A stretch of DNA of 64,000 nt from positions 1 to 64,000 of the forward strand of contig JBBSGB010000009.1 of NCBI GenBank assembly GCA_038254545.1. The letters run 5' to 3'. The notes under the pieces were generated by a model. That model was not told where the DNA came from. It worked only from the letters and a program-made list of their open reading frames with translations, and made no database searches. The stretch is from CAHJXF01 sp038254545. GTDB taxonomy: Bacteria > Pseudomonadota > Gammaproteobacteria > Burkholderiales > Burkholderiaceae_D. Position numbers and translations under genes: made by a program. How positions within the stretch are numbered: position 1 is the stretch's first letter; every line of letters starts with the position of its first letter. This document shows, piece by piece, positions 41,546 through 49,995 of this stretch.

Positions 41546-42186
41546 CGACGAGGCTGGAAGAGATCGCGCTGCTTGCCTCGCGTTCTCAATCGATGCATCT
41601 CCTCGACCGTGACTTCGCGCGCGCCGGGGATGATGCGGATCGAATCTCCCGCTGCAACCGTGCCGGTTTGCAGAACTTCGAGATAGAAGCCGGTGAAGCC
41701 CGACTGCACCATCATCTTCGCGGCGTGTGCAAAGCCCATGCGCGCGTTGAACTTGAAGCACGGCCCGCGCGGCGCGTCGATGCGAAGACGAACCGGGGGC
41801 ACATCGCTTTGGGCACTCGGTTCGACGACGAGCACGTCGGCGATCCACACGCGATTCTCGAGCACGCCTTCGAGCGTGAGGTTCTCGCCGATGAACCCAT
41901 GCGGCAACGGCTCGTCGATTTTCGTCGCCTGCTCGCGAATCGTGCGCCATACGCCGTAGTGCTCGATCGGGTACGCATAGACGGCCTTGTCGCGGCCACC
42001 ATGCACGGTGAGATCGACCTGCTCGTCGCCTTCGAAGCCGAGCGGGTCGAGAACGATCCGTTTCGGATCGGCAAGCGTCGAGACCAGAGTCTTGCGGATG
42101 CCGCTCATCACTTGTTCGCGCGTGTCGCGTGGCGCAGTCGCGAAGAGCGGCGCGGCCATGCCGGTGCTGACAGAGAGGACTCTCAT
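41542..42186 (-). CDS. MOSC-domain protein (YiiM-like)
   Basis: The 214-residue protein has the MOSC fold: GDEQVDLTVHGGRDKAVYAY, HYGVWRTIREQ, GFIGENLTLEGV, and RIDAPRGPCFKFNARMG with the conserved cysteine. MOSC proteins handle molybdopterin-bound sulfur or reduce N-hydroxylated compounds; YiiM-like members act in N-hydroxylated base or amine reduction. No partner reductase is adjacent. It is the last gene of an overlapping three-gene operon (VOC, MFS, MOSC) and its ATG overlaps the MFS stop (ATGA). Confidence 0.87.
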   Translation of the reverse strand: MRVLSVSTGMAAPLFATAPRDTREQVMSGIRKTLVSTLADPKRIVLDPLGFEGDEQVDLTVHGGRDKAVYAYPIEHYGVWRTIREQATKIDEPLPHGFIGENLTLEGVLENRVWIADVLVVEPSAQSDVPPVRLRIDAPRGPCFKFNARMGFAHAAKMMVQSGFTGFYLEVLQTGTVAAGDSIRIIPGAREVTVEEMHRLRTRGKQRDLFQPRR

Positions 42187-43391
42187 GGATGGGTGTGCGA
42201 ATATTTTACGCGTTCGATTCGACGTTGCGCGGACATCGACACGACGATGGCGATGACAAAGACGGGAAGCGAAACCCACGGCAGCGCAGCCGAGGCGGGC
42301 GATGCAAACGGATGGTCGAGCACGAAGCCACCGGCCGCGGCGCCGATGAACTGGCCGAGATAGATCGCCGAGGTGTTGAGCGCGACCGAGACCGCAGCAA
42401 GCGCTGGCGCGAGATTGACGAGGCGAACCTGCTGCATGCTGTTGGTGGCGAAGTTGCCGCCGCCCCACAGCAGCGCCGCGACGATCGCGATCGCGACACC
42501 CAAGGCGCCGGGGCCGACTGCGAACAGCACCACCCACAGCACGAAGGCGACCGTCATCGATGTCAGCGCGACCAGGATCACCGGCGGCGTGCCGATGCGA
42601 TCGGCGATGCGGCCGGCCACCAGGTTGCCGACGAAGCCCGCGACGCCGTTCAACGCGAGCAGCGCGGTCAGCATCAGCGGCGTGGCGGCGAGCGTGTCGT
42701 GATAGGCGATCACAATGTAGGAAAACAAGACGAATTGCGCGCTCGCGTGAATCGCGGTGACAGCCACGACCTGCAACAGCGTCGGATGCGCCGCGATCGC
42801 GCGCCACGCGGCGGCGTCGATGCGCGCGACGAAGAGGCGCGCGGGCAACTGCAGCCATACGAGCAGCGCCCCGAGGGCCGAGAGCACGCCGATGCAGGTC
42901 ATCGCCGTACGCCAACCGAACGCAGCACCGACCAGTGCGCCCGCAGGCATACCGAGCACCGCTGCGATCGACCAGCCGAGAAACACGAAGGCCATGGTGC
43001 GCGCGCGGCGCTCGGCAGGCACGAGCAGGCTGGCTGCGCCCGCCGCCTGCGGCGTGAACAGCGTTCCCGCGAGCGACGTGAAAACACGGATCCACAGCAG
43101 CGACCAGTACCCCGACGCTGCGGCGGCCGCGAAGTGACCGACTGCATACAGCGCGAGCGATGCGGTCAGCACGATGCGCCGATCGAAGCGGCTCGTCATC
43201 GCGCCCAGCGGCGGGCCCGAGACGCAGATACCTAGCGCGAAAAGGCCCGCGATCAGTCCGATCGCCGACGGCGATTCATGAAGGTCGTCCGCGATCGTGT
43301 CGAGCATGCCGATGAAGGCGAGCGCGCCGGTTCCGATCACGACGTTGCCGAAAGCCAGCGCCCAGAGCGCGGCGGACGACGCGATCTTCAA
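42183..43391 (-). CDS. MFS transporter (DHA1-like, 12 helices)
   Basis: The 402-residue transporter shows motif A as GPPLGAMTSRFDRRIVLTAS, motif C-like VFLGWSIAAVLGMPAGALVG and a second half with LVAGRIADRIGTPPVILVA. The pattern matches DHA1-type exporters related to arabinose/multidrug efflux proteins. The substrate is not known. Its stop overlaps the MOSC start and its ATG overlaps the VOC stop, so all three are translated as a coupled unit. A joint role, for example export and detoxification of one compound, is an inference. Confidence 0.87.
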   Translation of the reverse strand: MKIASSAALWALAFGNVVIGTGALAFIGMLDTIADDLHESPSAIGLIAGLFALGICVSGPPLGAMTSRFDRRIVLTASLALYAVGHFAAAAASGYWSLLWIRVFTSLAGTLFTPQAAGAASLLVPAERRARTMAFVFLGWSIAAVLGMPAGALVGAAFGWRTAMTCIGVLSALGALLVWLQLPARLFVARIDAAAWRAIAAHPTLLQVVAVTAIHASAQFVLFSYIVIAYHDTLAATPLMLTALLALNGVAGFVGNLVAGRIADRIGTPPVILVALTSMTVAFVLWVVLFAVGPGALGVAIAIVAALLWGGGNFATNSMQQVRLVNLAPALAAVSVALNTSAIYLGQFIGAAAGGFVLDHPFASPASAALPWVSLPVFVIAIVVSMSAQRRIERVKYSHTHP

Positions 43392-43822
43392 GTCATCGCC
43401 TCGTCATCGCTCGCCGCACGATCGGGCGGTCCCTTCAACTCGACGACGTTGCCTTCGGGGTCGCTCAGATAAATCGACGGCCCGCTGCCTTCGGCCCCGT
43501 AGCGCGTGACGACTTCCCCAATCGCGATGCCGTTCGCCTTGAAGTGCGCGATCAGCCGTTCGCTGTCGAAGGGTTCGATCGAGAGGCACAGATGGTCGAG
43601 GTTGCGACCTTCGACGCCGGGTGCGCGGCCGCCTTCGCGACCGAGCTTGCCGGTAATCGTAACGAGATCGATCAGCGAGCTGCCGGCGCGCAGTTGCCAG
43701 AGACCGATCGCGTCCTGGATTTTTTCCATCGTGCAACCGAGCGCGTCGATATAGAACGCGAGCATGCGGTCGATGTCGGTGACGCGCAGGACGATGTGGT
43801 CGATGTGCTGGATGGTGAACAT
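43388..43822 (-). CDS. VOC-family (glyoxalase/fosfomycin-resistance-like) protein
   Basis: The 144-residue single-chain VOC protein has FTIQHIDHIVLRVTDIDRMLAFY with a metal-ligand His, then RNLDHLCLSIEPFDSERLIAHF with a second His, and GPSIYLSDPEGNVVEL ending in the third ligand Glu. The metal site is complete, so an enzyme is likely. The layout is close to glyoxalase I and to dioxygenase-like family members; the substrate is unknown. First gene of the VOC-MFS-MOSC operon, with 34 bases between it and the LysR gene. Confidence 0.87.
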   Translation of the reverse strand: MFTIQHIDHIVLRVTDIDRMLAFYIDALGCTMEKIQDAIGLWQLRAGSSLIDLVTITGKLGREGGRAPGVEGRNLDHLCLSIEPFDSERLIAHFKANGIAIGEVVTRYGAEGSGPSIYLSDPEGNVVELKGPPDRAASDDEAMT

Positions 43823-43856
43823 GGCGGTTGCATTTTTTCCAGGTTGGGCAAGGCGC

Positions 43857-44741
43857 TCATTTTAGGGTCGCGCGCCGTTCGCGAAAGAGTTCGATGAAGA
43901 GCGCGCGCATCCAGCGATGTCCGGGCTCCGAGTCCTGGCGTCTTGTCCAGAACAGACCCACGTCGAAATGCCGCCGCGGGACACGTAGCGGCGAGACGCG
44001 ATCGAGTCCGTAGCGGCGGAATGCGCGTGCCACCGTGCGCGGCACGATCACCGCATAGTCGACTTCGGCGAGGATCGCAGGTACGACCATGAAGTGCGGG
44101 ATCGAGAGCTTGACGCGATCGATCAAACCGCTCTCGGCGAGAATCGCGAGCGTCGGCGGATGCGAGGTGACGGCGATGTAGTCGGGCGTTCGCGACGCGG
44201 GTCTGCTTGCCGAGCGCCGCAGCGTGACGTACTCCTCCTTGAACAGATGTTGGTGCGCGAACCCACCGATCAGCGAGGGCAGGTGGCCGATCGCCATGTC
44301 GATCGCGCCGTGTTCGAGCGCGATCGACAATTCGGTCCAGTCGAGCTGTCGCGTCTCCACCGAGACGTGCGGCGCGCGTTCGCGGATCGCGCGCATCAGG
44401 GGTGGCAGGAAGACCATCTCGCCCAGATCGCTCATGTGTACGCGGAATTCGCGCTCGGCGGTTTTCGGATCGAAGCCGAGCGCGTCGTCGAGCACGGTCT
44501 GCACCGAGCGCAAGGCTGCTGCGAGTGCCGGCGCGATGCGCTTCGCGGCCGCTGTCGGCTCGACGCCACCCTTCGCACGCACGAACAGCAGGTCGCGAAA
44601 CAACGCACGCAAGCGCGCCAGGCCGTGGCTGACCGAGGGCTGCGTGAGTCCGACGCGCTCGGCGGCGCGGCTGACGCTGCGTTCGGCGTACACCGCTTCA
44701 AAGATCTTCAGCAGATTGAGATCGATGTCGTTGACGTTCAT
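43857..44741 (-). CDS. LysR-family transcriptional regulator, divergent from iorAB
   Basis: The 294-residue LTTR has an N-terminal winged helix (DLNLLKIFEAVYAERSVSRAAERVGLTQPSVSHGLARLRALF) and a periplasmic-binding-like effector domain starting at about 90. The HTH and VSHGLARLR motif are like the NodD/NahR branch that senses aromatic compounds. It is divergent from the indolepyruvate oxidoreductase operon, and a LysR-type palindrome lies between them. It most likely senses the substrate or a product of that operon (an aryl or 2-oxo acid) and activates iorA while repressing itself. Confidence 0.9.
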   Translation of the reverse strand: MNVNDIDLNLLKIFEAVYAERSVSRAAERVGLTQPSVSHGLARLRALFRDLLFVRAKGGVEPTAAAKRIAPALAAALRSVQTVLDDALGFDPKTAEREFRVHMSDLGEMVFLPPLMRAIRERAPHVSVETRQLDWTELSIALEHGAIDMAIGHLPSLIGGFAHQHLFKEEYVTLRRSASRPASRTPDYIAVTSHPPTLAILAESGLIDRVKLSIPHFMVVPAILAEVDYAVIVPRTVARAFRRYGLDRVSPLRVPRRHFDVGLFWTRRQDSEPGHRWMRALFIELFRERRATLK

Positions 44742-44800
44742 GGTCCCGGTTTCTGGTCAGCCCATTATCGATGGCGTCGATGTGCGAAATAGAACCTGCA

Positions 44801-44815
44801 TTATCGACAGCATAA
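44801..44815. promoter_or_regulatory. LysR-type operator between the regulator and iorA
   Basis: TTATCGACAGCATAA is an interrupted palindrome (TTAT, 7 bases, ATAA) that satisfies T-N11-A. ATTATCGA also occurs at 44764-44771, 36 bases upstream of the copy at 44800-44807, suggesting two binding sites. It overlaps the iorA -35 box. Confidence 0.55.
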
Positions 44816-44832
44816 CCTCGACTTCCTAGAAT
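44804..44832 (+). promoter_or_regulatory. iorA promoter
   Basis: TCGACA (44804-44809) and TAGAAT (44827-44832) are 17 bases apart. The expected start is near 44839, giving a leader of about 42 bases, with GGAG before the ATG at 44881. Confidence 0.55.
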
Positions 44833-44880
44833 CGATCATCCGAAACGGACGCAACCAGACACAACTACCCTGGAGCCACG

Positions 44881-47097
44881 ATGGAGCGGTCGTTTGCGCG
44901 CGAGGTCGAGTTGCTGAAACTCGGTGACGGCGAGGTCTTTCACGGCGAGGGCATCCTCGCGATCACCAAGGCGTTGCTGCAGGCCGGCGTGTCGTACGTC
45001 GGCGGCTACCAGGGCGCGCCGGTTTCGCATCTGCTCGATGTGATGGTGCAGGCGCGACTATTCCTCGACACGCTCGGCGTCAAGGTCGAGGCGTGCTCGA
45101 ACGAAGCGTCGGCGGCGGCGTTGCTCGGCGCGTCGATTCACTATCCGATGCGCGGCGCGGTGACGTGGAAGTCGATCGTCGGCACCAACGTCGCGTCCGA
45201 CGCGCTTTCGAATCTTTCTTCGGCGGGCGTGACCGGCGGTGCGTTGATCGTCGTCGGCGAGGACTACGGCGAGGGCGCGAGCGTGATCCAGGAGCGCTCG
45301 ATCGCGTTCGCCTTGAAATCCACGCTGTGCCTGTTCGATCCGCGTCCCGATCTGCAGACCATGGTGCGCATGGTCGAAGAGGCCTTCAAGTTGTCCGAGG
45401 CGTCGAACATGCCGACCATGATGCAGTTGCGGATACGCGCGTGTCATGTGCGCGGCAGCTTCGTCTGCAAGGACAACGTCGCGCCGGCGATCTCGCAACG
45501 CCTGCCCTTCGACGAACCCGCGAGCTTCGATTACGCGAAGCTGCCACATCCGCCGGCAACCTTTCGCCAGGAGAAGTTGAAGAGCGAGCAGCGCGTCGTG
45601 GCCGCGCGCAAGTTCATCGTCGAACACGGATTGAACGACGTCGTCGTGCCGCGCACGTCGTCATCGCTACACCGCGTCGGCGTGATCGTGCAGGGCGGGC
45701 TCTACAACACGCTGATCGGCGCGCTCGCGCAATGCGGATGCGCCGACGCCTTCGGCAACAGCGACGTCGCGATCCTGGTGCTGAACGTGACGTGTCCGCT
45801 GGCCCCCGAACAGATCGAAGCCTTCTGTCGCGATCGCGACGCCGTGCTGGTGGTCGAAGAAGGGCAGCCCGAATTCATCGAGCAGGAGATCGCCACGATC
45901 CTGCGGCGCGCGCGCATCGCCACCGAACTGCACGGCAAGGACGTGCTGCCGATGGCGGGCGAATACAACGTCGAGATCGTCGCGGCGGGTCTTGCGAAAG
46001 TGATCGAACGTCACGCATCCGACGTCAGCCTCGACCCGGTACGCGCCTGGCTCGCAGCCAACGCCGAGCGGCGCGGGGCGTTGGCTTCGGCCTTTGAAGA
46101 CCCCTTGCCCGCGCGGCCGCCGGGCTTTTGCATCGGCTGCCCCGAGCGGCCGGTGTTCTCGGCCTTGAAGCAGGTGCAGGAGCGGATCGGCAAGGTGCAT
46201 GTCGCGGCCGATATCGGTTGCCATTCGTTCGCGACCTTCGCGCCTTTCTCGTCGGGCCACTCGATCCTCGGCTACGGCATGAGCCTGGCGTCTGCCGCGG
46301 GGGTCGGGCCGATGATGACGCGCCGATCGCTGGCGATCATGGGCGACGGCGGCTTCTGGCATAACGGCTTGCTGTCGGGCGTGCAATCGGCGCTTTTCAA
46401 TCGCGACGACACGGTGTTGCTGATCATGAAGAACGGCTACACGTCGGCCACCGGCACGCAGGAAATTCTTTCGTCGCCTGACGACGATCTGCAGGTCGTC
46501 CAGGAGAGCCGTGCGGTGAAGACCAAATTCGGCAGTCTCACCGAAAACAATCGCGCGATCGAGGACACGCTCACCGGCATGGGCGTCAAGTGGATGAAGA
46601 CCGTGCACACCTACGACGTGCAGCAGATGATGGACGCGCTGACCGAAGCGTTCACGACCCCGACCGGCGGCCTGAAGGTGATCGTCGGCGAAGGCGAATG
46701 CCAGCTCGAACGTCAGCGCCGCATCAAGCCGATGGAAGCCGCGCGCGAGCGCGAAGGCAAGCGCGTGACCCGCGTCAAATATGGCGTCGACGAGAACACC
46801 TGCTCGGGCGATCGCTCGTGCATGCGCCTTTCGGGATGCCCGACGCTGACCTTGAAAGACTCCGGCGATCCGCTCAAGGTCGATCCGGTCGTGACGATCC
46901 AGGAGGGCTGCGTGGGTTGCGGGCTGTGCGGATCGAACGCGCACGCGGCGACCTTGTGCCCGTCGTTCTATCGGATCGAGGTGGTCCGCAATCCGACGCG
47001 CTGGGATCGCCTCCACGCGCGGCTCACGACCAGTGGCGTCGCGCGCCGCGCGCATGTGAGACCACACGTGAAACTCCTCGCAGCGAGCCGCACATGA
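44881..47097 (+). CDS. iorA: Indolepyruvate oxidoreductase alpha subunit (IorA) with ferredoxin-like C-terminus
   Basis: The 738-residue thiamine-diphosphate enzyme decarboxylates aryl-2-oxo acids to aryl-acyl-CoA. Domains: pyrimidine-binding (EVFHGEGILAITKALLQAG), middle domain, CIGCPERPVFSAL, then the thiamine site G488-D489-G490 in IMGDGGFWHN with NGYTSATG behind it, and a C-terminal two-cluster domain. The first cluster motif is C641-x2-D644-x2-C647-x5-C653-P, where Asp replaces the usual second Cys. The second is C677, C680, C683, then C693 after nine residues. The gene is first in the operon behind a LysR-type promoter, and its stop overlaps the iorB ATG. Confidence 0.88.
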   Translation: MERSFAREVELLKLGDGEVFHGEGILAITKALLQAGVSYVGGYQGAPVSHLLDVMVQARLFLDTLGVKVEACSNEASAAALLGASIHYPMRGAVTWKSIVGTNVASDALSNLSSAGVTGGALIVVGEDYGEGASVIQERSIAFALKSTLCLFDPRPDLQTMVRMVEEAFKLSEASNMPTMMQLRIRACHVRGSFVCKDNVAPAISQRLPFDEPASFDYAKLPHPPATFRQEKLKSEQRVVAARKFIVEHGLNDVVVPRTSSSLHRVGVIVQGGLYNTLIGALAQCGCADAFGNSDVAILVLNVTCPLAPEQIEAFCRDRDAVLVVEEGQPEFIEQEIATILRRARIATELHGKDVLPMAGEYNVEIVAAGLAKVIERHASDVSLDPVRAWLAANAERRGALASAFEDPLPARPPGFCIGCPERPVFSALKQVQERIGKVHVAADIGCHSFATFAPFSSGHSILGYGMSLASAAGVGPMMTRRSLAIMGDGGFWHNGLLSGVQSALFNRDDTVLLIMKNGYTSATGTQEILSSPDDDLQVVQESRAVKTKFGSLTENNRAIEDTLTGMGVKWMKTVHTYDVQQMMDALTEAFTTPTGGLKVIVGEGECQLERQRRIKPMEAAREREGKRVTRVKYGVDENTCSGDRSCMRLSGCPTLTLKDSGDPLKVDPVVTIQEGCVGCGLCGSNAHAATLCPSFYRIEVVRNPTRWDRLHARLTTSGVARRAHVRPHVKLLAASRT

Positions 47098-48761
47098 ACG
47101 CGCGATCGATGTCCACATCGCCCGCGAGCGACGTGCCGCATACCGCCGCATCGACGCATATCGAAGGCACGGCCTTCCGCAACGATCGCCCCATCACGAT
47201 CCTGATCGCCGCACTCGGCGGCGAAGGTGGCGGCGTACTCACGCAATGGCTGGTCGAAGCGGCGTTGCACGCGGGCTATCCGGTGCAGAGCACGTCGATT
47301 CCCGGCGTCGCGCAGCGCACTGGCGCGACCACCTATTACGTCGAGATCTTTCCGGAGCCGCTTGCCGCACTCGGTGGTGTCTCGCCGATCTTCAATCTCG
47401 CGCCGGTCGCGGGTCGCATCGATCTTCTGGTCGCGTCAGAACTGCTTGAAGCAGTGCGCGCGCTGCAGGCCGGTTACGTGGATCGCGAACGCACGATGGT
47501 GATCGCGTCGACTTCGCGCACCTTGACCACGCACGAGAAGATCGCGATGGGCGATGGCCGCGCCGACAGCGAGCGGCTCGCAGCGCTGCTGGTTGCGCAC
47601 AGCAGGAGGCATGTGGGCTTCGACATGAACGCGGAGGCGAGTGCGGCGCGCACCGTGATCAGCGCGGTGATGTTCGGCGCAGTGGCGGGGTCGGGGCTGT
47701 TGCCTTTCGATAGCGCGCATTGCGAAGCGGCGATCGCGGCCGGCGGCAAGGGTATCGCGGCCAGTCTCGCGGGATTCGCGCGCGGTTATGCGTACGCGGA
47801 GGCGAGGCCGGAACTGGCGGGGGATTCCGAAACCGAAGCCGCCGCGACTGTTTTCAATGCTGCTGTCGATGATGACGTGGCGAACCCATGGCCTGCCGAT
47901 GTGCGCGAGATGGTCGGCCACGGGCACGCACGCCTCGTCGATTATCAGGACGCTCGTTATGCCGCGCTCTACGAAGAACGCGTGCGACGCTTGCTCGCGC
48001 TTGAAGACGCGCTCGATCCTTCGGGCCTGCACGGTCATGCGATGACCCGTGAAGCCGCGCGCTTTCTCGCGTTGTGGATGGCCTTCGACGACGTGATTCG
48101 CGTGGCCGATCTGAAGACCCGTGCGGAGCGCTACGCGCGCATCCGCGAGGAGGTCGGTGCGCGGCCCGGGGATCTCGTGACGGTGCACGACTACTTCAAG
48201 CCGCGGCTGGTCGAAGTCGCGGGGCTGTTGCCCGAAACCTGGTCGCGCCGCCTGCTCGCGTGGGAGGCCAGTCGCAAACGCAAGGGGAAGTCAACGCTCG
48301 CCTTCCCGTTGAAATTGCGCAGCGATTCGCATGCGGGTTACCTCATGCTTCGCGTCCTTGCATCGACCAGGCGCTGGCGACCGAAGAGCCAGCGCTATGC
48401 CGATGAACAAAGGGCAATCGAGCGATGGCTCGAAGCGATGGCGCGCGTCGCGCGCAGCGATTGGGCACCGGCCCACGAGCTCGCGCTATGCGGCCGGCTG
48501 ATCAAGGGATACGGCGACACCAACGCGCGGGCGCACGAGAACATGACGCGCATCCTCGACACGCTGGCTTCCGAAGATGCGGTCACAGTGTTCGCTTCCG
48601 ATCCGCTTGCGCATGCCGAAGCGATTCGTTCGGCACGCGATGCGGCATTGGCCGACCCCGAAGGCAAGGCGCTCGATCGCGACATCGCCAGGCACGGCGC
48701 CGCGCCGCGGCCGGTGGTTGCGAAACCGATGATTTTCGTGAGGCCGCACAAGGCGCATTGA
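47094..48761 (+). CDS. iorB: Indolepyruvate oxidoreductase beta-type subunit, long form (DUF6537-like C-terminus)
   Basis: The 555-residue protein has an N-terminal half homologous to IorB/PorC gamma domains (ITILIAALGGEGGGVLTQWL, then STSIPGVAQRTGATTYYVEI). This domain binds CoA and completes the active site with IorA. The C-terminal half (about 250-555) is a helical region, found in the long beta subunits of proteobacteria and often called DUF6537, of unknown task. The ATG overlaps the iorA stop (ATGA), so stoichiometric synthesis is expected. Archaeal IorB is only about 190 residues, so the extension is specific to this group. Confidence 0.85.
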   Translation: MNARSMSTSPASDVPHTAASTHIEGTAFRNDRPITILIAALGGEGGGVLTQWLVEAALHAGYPVQSTSIPGVAQRTGATTYYVEIFPEPLAALGGVSPIFNLAPVAGRIDLLVASELLEAVRALQAGYVDRERTMVIASTSRTLTTHEKIAMGDGRADSERLAALLVAHSRRHVGFDMNAEASAARTVISAVMFGAVAGSGLLPFDSAHCEAAIAAGGKGIAASLAGFARGYAYAEARPELAGDSETEAAATVFNAAVDDDVANPWPADVREMVGHGHARLVDYQDARYAALYEERVRRLLALEDALDPSGLHGHAMTREAARFLALWMAFDDVIRVADLKTRAERYARIREEVGARPGDLVTVHDYFKPRLVEVAGLLPETWSRRLLAWEASRKRKGKSTLAFPLKLRSDSHAGYLMLRVLASTRRWRPKSQRYADEQRAIERWLEAMARVARSDWAPAHELALCGRLIKGYGDTNARAHENMTRILDTLASEDAVTVFASDPLAHAEAIRSARDAALADPEGKALDRDIARHGAAPRPVVAKPMIFVRPHKAH

Positions 48762-48801
48762 AGTGACCGAACAGACGAATCAACGACGAGGAGAAGACGA
48801 C

Positions 48802-49986
48802 ATGGGACGCAACCAGGAATCGAACACCGGACGCAAATTCGGCGTCATCGCTATCGCTGCGCTTGCGAGCGCGGCATTGTTTGCAAGTGCAAGCGCGCAG
48901 GCGGACATCAAGGTCGGCATCGTGGTCTCGGCCACCGGTCCGGCCGCATCGCTCGGGATTCCGCAGAAGAACACGGCGGCGCTGCTGCCCAAGGAGATTG
49001 CGGGTCAGAAGGTCGAGTACATCGTGCTCGACGACGCGTCCGACACGACCACCGCTGTGAAGGACATCAAGAAGCTGATCGACGAAGAGCATGTCGATGT
49101 GGTGATCGGCCCCTCGACGACACCGAATGCGATCGCGATGACCGATCCCGCGGTCGATTCCGAAACGCCGGTGATCAGCATGGCGGCAGCCGCGGCTCTC
49201 ATCTCGCCGATGGATGCGAAGAAGAAATGGATCTTCAAGACGCCGCAGAACGATTCGCTGATGGCGGGCGCGATCGTCGATTACATGGCTGCGCATAAGG
49301 TCGGCAGCATCGCGCTGATCGCATTGACCGACAGCTACGGCCAGAACTGGGTCAACGAGATGACGCGGCAGGCGGGCGAGAAGAACATCAAGATCGTCGC
49401 CACCGAGTCGTACCAGCCGACCGATTCCAGCGTGACCGGCCAGGTACTGCGGGTGGTCGCCGCCAAGCCCGATGCGATCCTGATCGCGAGCCGTGGCACG
49501 CCCGCGGTGCTGCCCGCCAAGGCCTTGAAGGAGCGCGGCTACAAGGGGCCGATCTATCAGACACACGGGGTGGCCAACAACGATTTCCTGCGGCTGGGCG
49601 GCAAGGACGTCGACGGCAGCATCGTGCCGGTGGGGCCGGTACTGGTCGCAAGTCAGTTGCCCGACGCCAATCCCAGCAAGAAGCTCGCGCTCGACTATTC
49701 GCGAGTCTATGAAGCGGCGTATGGGCCCGGCAGCACCACGACTTTCGGCGCGCATCTGTGGGACGCGGGCCTGCTGCTGCAGGCGGCCGTGCCCGACGCA
49801 TTGAAGAAGGCGCAGCCGGGCACCAAGGAATTTCGCGTGGCGCTGCGCGACAGCCTCGAGAACGTGAAGAACCTGACGATCACGCAGGGCGTGATGAACA
49901 TGAGCCGCACCGATCACAGCGGGCTCGATCAGCGCGCCCGCGTGATGGTGCAGGTCGAGAACGGCAAGTGGAAGCTGATGCCTTGA
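48802..49986 (+). CDS. ABC-type periplasmic binding protein (LivK-like), orphan
   Basis: The 394-residue protein has a Sec signal ending near ASASA-QA (about residue 33). It has the type I fold of branched-chain amino-acid-like receptors: IKVGIVVSATGPAASLGIPQKN, VVIGPSTTPNAIAMTDPAV, and FGAHLWDAGLLLQAAVPDAL. Relatives bind branched-chain or aromatic amino acids, amides, or aromatic acids. GAGGAGAAG lies before ATG 48802. It follows iorB by 40 bases, so it is probably co-transcribed. No permease or ATPase gene is next to it, so it must use another importer, for instance the liv system encoded from 54.5 kb. Confidence 0.85.
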   Translation: MGRNQESNTGRKFGVIAIAALASAALFASASAQADIKVGIVVSATGPAASLGIPQKNTAALLPKEIAGQKVEYIVLDDASDTTTAVKDIKKLIDEEHVDVVIGPSTTPNAIAMTDPAVDSETPVISMAAAAALISPMDAKKKWIFKTPQNDSLMAGAIVDYMAAHKVGSIALIALTDSYGQNWVNEMTRQAGEKNIKIVATESYQPTDSSVTGQVLRVVAAKPDAILIASRGTPAVLPAKALKERGYKGPIYQTHGVANNDFLRLGGKDVDGSIVPVGPVLVASQLPDANPSKKLALDYSRVYEAAYGPGSTTTFGAHLWDAGLLLQAAVPDALKKAQPGTKEFRVALRDSLENVKNLTITQGVMNMSRTDHSGLDQRARVMVQVENGKWKLMP

Positions 49987-49995
49987 CGGTGTCGT

